Source of the DNA: Oscillospiraceae bacterium | GTDB taxonomy: Bacteria; Bacillota; Clostridia; Oscillospirales; UBA929 | NCBI GenBank assembly: GCA_009777475.1 | Contig: WRLU01000020.1 | Span: 1-36,656, forward strand | Reading direction: 5' to 3' | Length of the DNA: 36,656 nt | Shown: one piece after another, positions 35,001-36,656 of the stretch | How the letters are laid out: the number at the start of each line of letters is the position of its first letter | How positions within the stretch are numbered: the first letter of the stretch is position 1 | Made by a program: the position numbers and the translations under genes | The notes under the pieces: generated by a model | Seen by the model: only the letters and a program-made list of their open reading frames with translations | Database searches by the model: none | Told to the model about the DNA's origin: nothing

Positions 35001-35718
35001 TAAACTGTCCCAAAAAGTGCAAGAGGAAGAAAAAACGGTTGCTGACAGTTTGGCTCAAATGGAATCCGAGTTTGGGAAAAAATTGGGTGACATCCAAAAA
35101 GAACTTGAAGCCGCCGTAGAAAACATGGACATGGGCGATTTGGCCGCTGAAGCCGGAAAAAGCACCATTGACGGATTCATTGAGGCCGCCAACGACCCCA
35201 ACACCTTAGCAAGAGTATCAACAGCATATGGGCAGCTTGCCAACGCTGCCACTGATGCTATGGGGGGTAAGTCTCCCGGGGTGGGTGTGTATAGTCCAGT
35301 GAAGCCAGCCGGTTCCCACGCCGGAGGGCTTGATTACGTCCCCTTTGATGGTTATATAGCCGAGCTGCACAAAGGCGAACGTGTTCTGACTGCGCAAGAA
35401 GCACAGGGCATGAAGGACATTGAACGCTACAAAGAAACACAGATTGTAGCCATTGCCCCGCAATTTATGGCCGCTGTGTCGGCTATGCGTGCAAACCCAA
35501 GCACTTTAGATGCGATTTCGGGACCAAGTCCGGCTCCCAGCGGCAATTCAGGCGGTGGGTCGCCCACCTTTAGTCTGCAAATTAACATCCCCGCCGAGGT
35601 TGCCGCAAACAATGAGGCTTTGATGGACGTGTTACAGCAAGCCGGGGAGGATATGCAGGAACGGTTCAGGGATATGATGGAAAACTACCTTTTGGAAAAA
35701 GCCCGCACAGAGTATTGA
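32006..35718 (+). pseudogene. Phage tail tape measure gene with an amber codon and a frameshift
   Basis: The tape measure sets tail length. It starts at ATG 32006 with AGGAGG 5 nt upstream and the family start MQTRKEYDMLFSLQAQLG. Codon 30 (32093-32095) is TAG, in frame with the rest; CAG to TAG is the simplest cause. The frame then runs to 34315 with the TP901-type core (YESALTGVEKTTDLTSAELGAM, TNLTGEDAAQTFAKFANIT, AQAGGTAFSKAIN) and two hydrophobic stretches near residues 535-590. At A6 (34289-34294) a -1 shift is needed to continue (TKAVNALTEAEAAR) to TGA 35716-35718. Restored length is about 1237 aa. Two lesions suggest a dead gene; homopolymer sequencing error could explain the second but not the first. 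Confidence 0.85.
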
Positions 35719-35743
35719 CATCCCCGGGCGATAGGGGTATAAT
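35715..35743 (+). promoter_or_regulatory. Perfect-consensus promoter overlapping the tape measure stop
   Basis: TTGACA (35715-35720), 17 bp and TATAAT (35738-35743) match sigma-A consensus at every position. The -35 box contains the tape measure TGA. No gene with a ribosome binding site follows for over 300 nt, so the product is probably a non-coding RNA starting near 35750. Confidence 0.8.
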
Positions 35744-35749
35744 AAGTGC

Positions 35750-35835
35750 AAGGGAGTTGGCCGCCAGACGGTTAGCCCCGATGTTCAGTGGTTAAGCATA
35801 TAGCCGTCACAACTTGACCGGGGGGACGGCTATTG
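35750..35835 (+). ncRNA. Candidate antisense RNA of a type I toxin-antitoxin locus
   Basis: Transcription from the promoter just upstream would give an RNA with no credible ORF. It contains a perfect 9-bp stem, ATAGCCGTC (35800-35808) with GACGGCTAT (35825-35833). The stem overlaps the stop codon of the minus-strand peptide gene, so the RNA would be complementary to the 3' end of the peptide mRNA, as in RatA/TxpA. The 3' end is set at the hairpin but there is no strong T-run, so read-through to 36054 is possible. Confidence 0.45.
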
Positions 35836-35910
35836 TGCTACCGGGGTTAAGCGAACGAATATGTAAATCACCAGTGAAATGGCAATAGCATATCGAACGA
35901 ATTTCCTCAT
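35830..35910 (-). CDS. 26-residue hydrophobic peptide, candidate type I toxin
   Basis: A very small gene encoding a basic N-terminus (MRKFVR), a single membrane helix (YAIAISLVIYIFVRL) and a short tail (TPVAQ). This is the usual build of type I membrane toxins. A GGGGGTG ribosome binding site precedes the ATG but lies in the arm of a strong CCCCC-TTTC-GGGGG hairpin (35918-35931), which would keep translation low. The stop codon falls in the stem of the opposing RNA. In the B. subtilis skin element txpA/ratA also lies among tail genes. I do not recognise the peptide family, and no toxicity can be shown from sequence. Confidence 0.5.
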   Translation of the reverse strand: MRKFVRYAIAISLVIYIFVRLTPVAQ

Positions 35911-35988
35911 AGGCACACCCCCTTTCGGGGGACTAACCGCCCAACGTCCGTTGGTTCTCCCTTGCGTTGCTGGCAAGCCAGCAAGTGC

Positions 35989-36017
35989 AGTATAACACGG
36001 TTTCCGACAAACCGCAA
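35989..36017 (-). promoter_or_regulatory. Candidate promoter of the small hydrophobic peptide gene
   Basis: On the minus strand TTGCGG (36012-36017), a 17-bp spacer and TATACT (35989-35994) precede the peptide start by about 80 nt. The leader would hold three hairpins: TTGCTGG/CCAGCAA, CCAACG/CGTTGG and the C5/G5 stem over the ribosome binding site. A long structured leader is typical of type I toxin mRNAs. Confidence 0.4.
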
Positions 36018-36020
36018 CAA

Positions 36021-36054
36021 GCAAAAACCGTCTCCAACCGGGGGCGGTTTTTGC
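36021..36054. terminator. Strong 10-bp hairpin before the gpX gene
   Basis: GCAAAAACCG (36021-36030) and CGGTTTTTGC (36045-36054) pair perfectly around 14 nt. The T5 lies inside the right arm on the plus strand, so it can act as a terminator in both directions. Its GGGGGCGGTTTT core also appears in the hairpin at 31279-31308, which ends the other reversed cassette. Confidence 0.6.
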
Positions 36055-36086
36055 TATGCCAAAAAACGGCAAAGGAGGACATACCG

Positions 36087-36302
36087 ATGGCCAGAACATA
36101 CACCACCACCCAAGGCGATATGTGGGATTTGATTGCCCACACCAAGCTTGGCGATACCGCCCACACAGACAAACTGATGAACGCAAATCAGCAGTATTTA
36201 GGCTATTACACATTCCCGGCAGGGATTGTCCTTACCCTGCCCGAAGTCCCTGACGATATCACCGATGAAGCCCCGCCTTGGAAGCAGGTGGATGATGAGT
36301 AA
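36087..36302 (+). CDS. Phage tail protein gpX-like, LysM fold
   Basis: A 71-aa protein of the P2 gpX/tail protein X family with a LysM-like fold: YTTTQGDMWDLIAHTKLGDTAHTDKLMNAN is the classic start of such a domain, and YTFPAGIVLTLPEV closes it. It acts at the tail hub or baseplate. AAAGGAGG lies 8 nt before ATG 36087; the longer upstream reading in this frame runs through a hairpin and has no ribosome binding site. The stop overlaps the next gene. Order (tube, chaperone, tape measure, LysM, gpD-like) matches PBSX xkdM-N-O-P-Q. Confidence 0.85.
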   Translation: MARTYTTTQGDMWDLIAHTKLGDTAHTDKLMNANQQYLGYYTFPAGIVLTLPEVPDDITDEAPPWKQVDDE

Positions 36303-36656
36303 TAAAAATCTTGCCAGACGGACGGATATATCGGTACGCTTCAAGGGCGTGGATATCACCAAATCCATAAAAAAATATCTGATTTCCATAACCTACACTG
36401 ACAATGAGGACGGCGAAACGGACGATTTGCAAATACGCCTGCACGACCGTGAGGGTCTATGGCTGGAAAAGTGGCTGCAGAAAGCGGTTGAAGCGGCTGC
36501 CTCGGATTCCGGGTTTACCATTCAGGCATCCATCAAACGCAAGAACTGGACGGGCAACGGCAAAGACCAAAAGCTGAAATGCGGAAAATTTGAGCTGGAT
36601 GCCGTGACCGTGGAAGGGCCGCCCTCTGTGGTTGTCATCAAGGCGACTTCACTGCC
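36295..36656 (+). CDS. Phage gpD/XkdQ-like tail hub protein, cut by the window end
   Basis: The N-terminal 120 codons of a longer protein that runs off the window. It begins MSNKNLARRTDISVRFKGVDI and continues YLISITYTDNEDGETDDLQIRLHDREGLWLEKWL, the standard opening of P2 gpD-like (late control gene D) hub proteins. These form the tail hub that carries the spike. The start overlaps the end of the gpX gene; ATG 36292 is an in-frame alternative. AGGTGG lies just upstream. No lesion is seen in the visible part. Confidence 0.85.
   Translation, partial: MSNKNLARRTDISVRFKGVDITKSIKKYLISITYTDNEDGETDDLQIRLHDREGLWLEKWLQKAVEAAASDSGFTIQASIKRKNWTGNGKDQKLKCGKFELDAVTVEGPPSVVVIKATSL

Noticed and set aside
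34312..35718. Separate gene starting at TTG 34312
   Set aside because: Its sequence continues the tape measure directly after a -1 shift in the A6 run, and it has no ribosome binding site. It is the C-terminal part of the broken gene.
35830..36213. Long 127-codon minus-strand reading upstream of the 26-residue peptide
   Set aside because: The upstream part runs through hairpins and the reverse of the gpX gene; only the last 26 codons follow a ribosome binding site and have protein-like composition.

Overview
The window looks like a chromosome segment from a low-GC to mid-GC member of the Firmicutes, most likely Clostridia. The reasons are a PolC-type replicative polymerase, the pyrH-frr-uppS-cdsA-dxr-rseP-ispG-polC gene order, MEP-pathway isoprenoid genes, strong AGGAGG-type ribosome binding sites, consensus sigma-A promoters and a PBSX/P2-like contractile-tail module. 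No species-level call is possible from the sequence alone.

Layout. (1) 1-375: right-hand remnant of an ISAs1-family insertion sequence with a large internal deletion. (2) 396-7312 (+): a consensus promoter followed by a tightly packed housekeeping operon, greA-lysS-(membrane protein)-trmH family-dprA-topA. (3) 7431-11121 (+): a DUF3343 protein coupled to a cysteine-desulfurase-like enzyme, then two unrecognised proteins and an ArsB/NhaD-type permease. (4) 11208-18692 (+): an iron-siderophore type ABC importer (two permeases, ATPase, lipoprotein; same order as yclNOPQ), then a heterodimeric ABC transporter with one degenerate ATP site. (5) 28470-18700 (-): pyrH, frr, uppS, cdsA, dxr, rseP, ispG and polC, running convergently to region 4. 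This PolC has no 3'-5' exonuclease domain. (6) 28606-29929: a small doubtful ORF and a BspA-type leucine-rich-repeat lipoprotein (-). (7) 30008-36656 (+): a prophage or tailocin tail module, with a C-terminal fragment of an upstream phage gene, tail tube, tail assembly chaperone with a candidate -1 frameshift extension, tape measure, gpX-like LysM protein and a gpD-like protein cut by the window end.

Two reverse-oriented cassettes sit in the tail module. One is a HicA-HicB toxin-antitoxin pair between the chaperone and the tape measure. The other, between the tape measure and gpX, encodes a 26-residue hydrophobic peptide facing a perfect-consensus promoter on the opposite strand. Its layout is that of a type I toxin with an antisense RNA. 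The tape measure has an in-frame amber codon at codon 30 and a -1 frameshift in an A6 run, so the tail module is probably decaying.

The observations most worth following are the exonuclease-less PolC with an apparently intact PHP metal site, the candidate type I toxin-antitoxin locus, and the T TTT TTA frameshift site in the tail chaperone.
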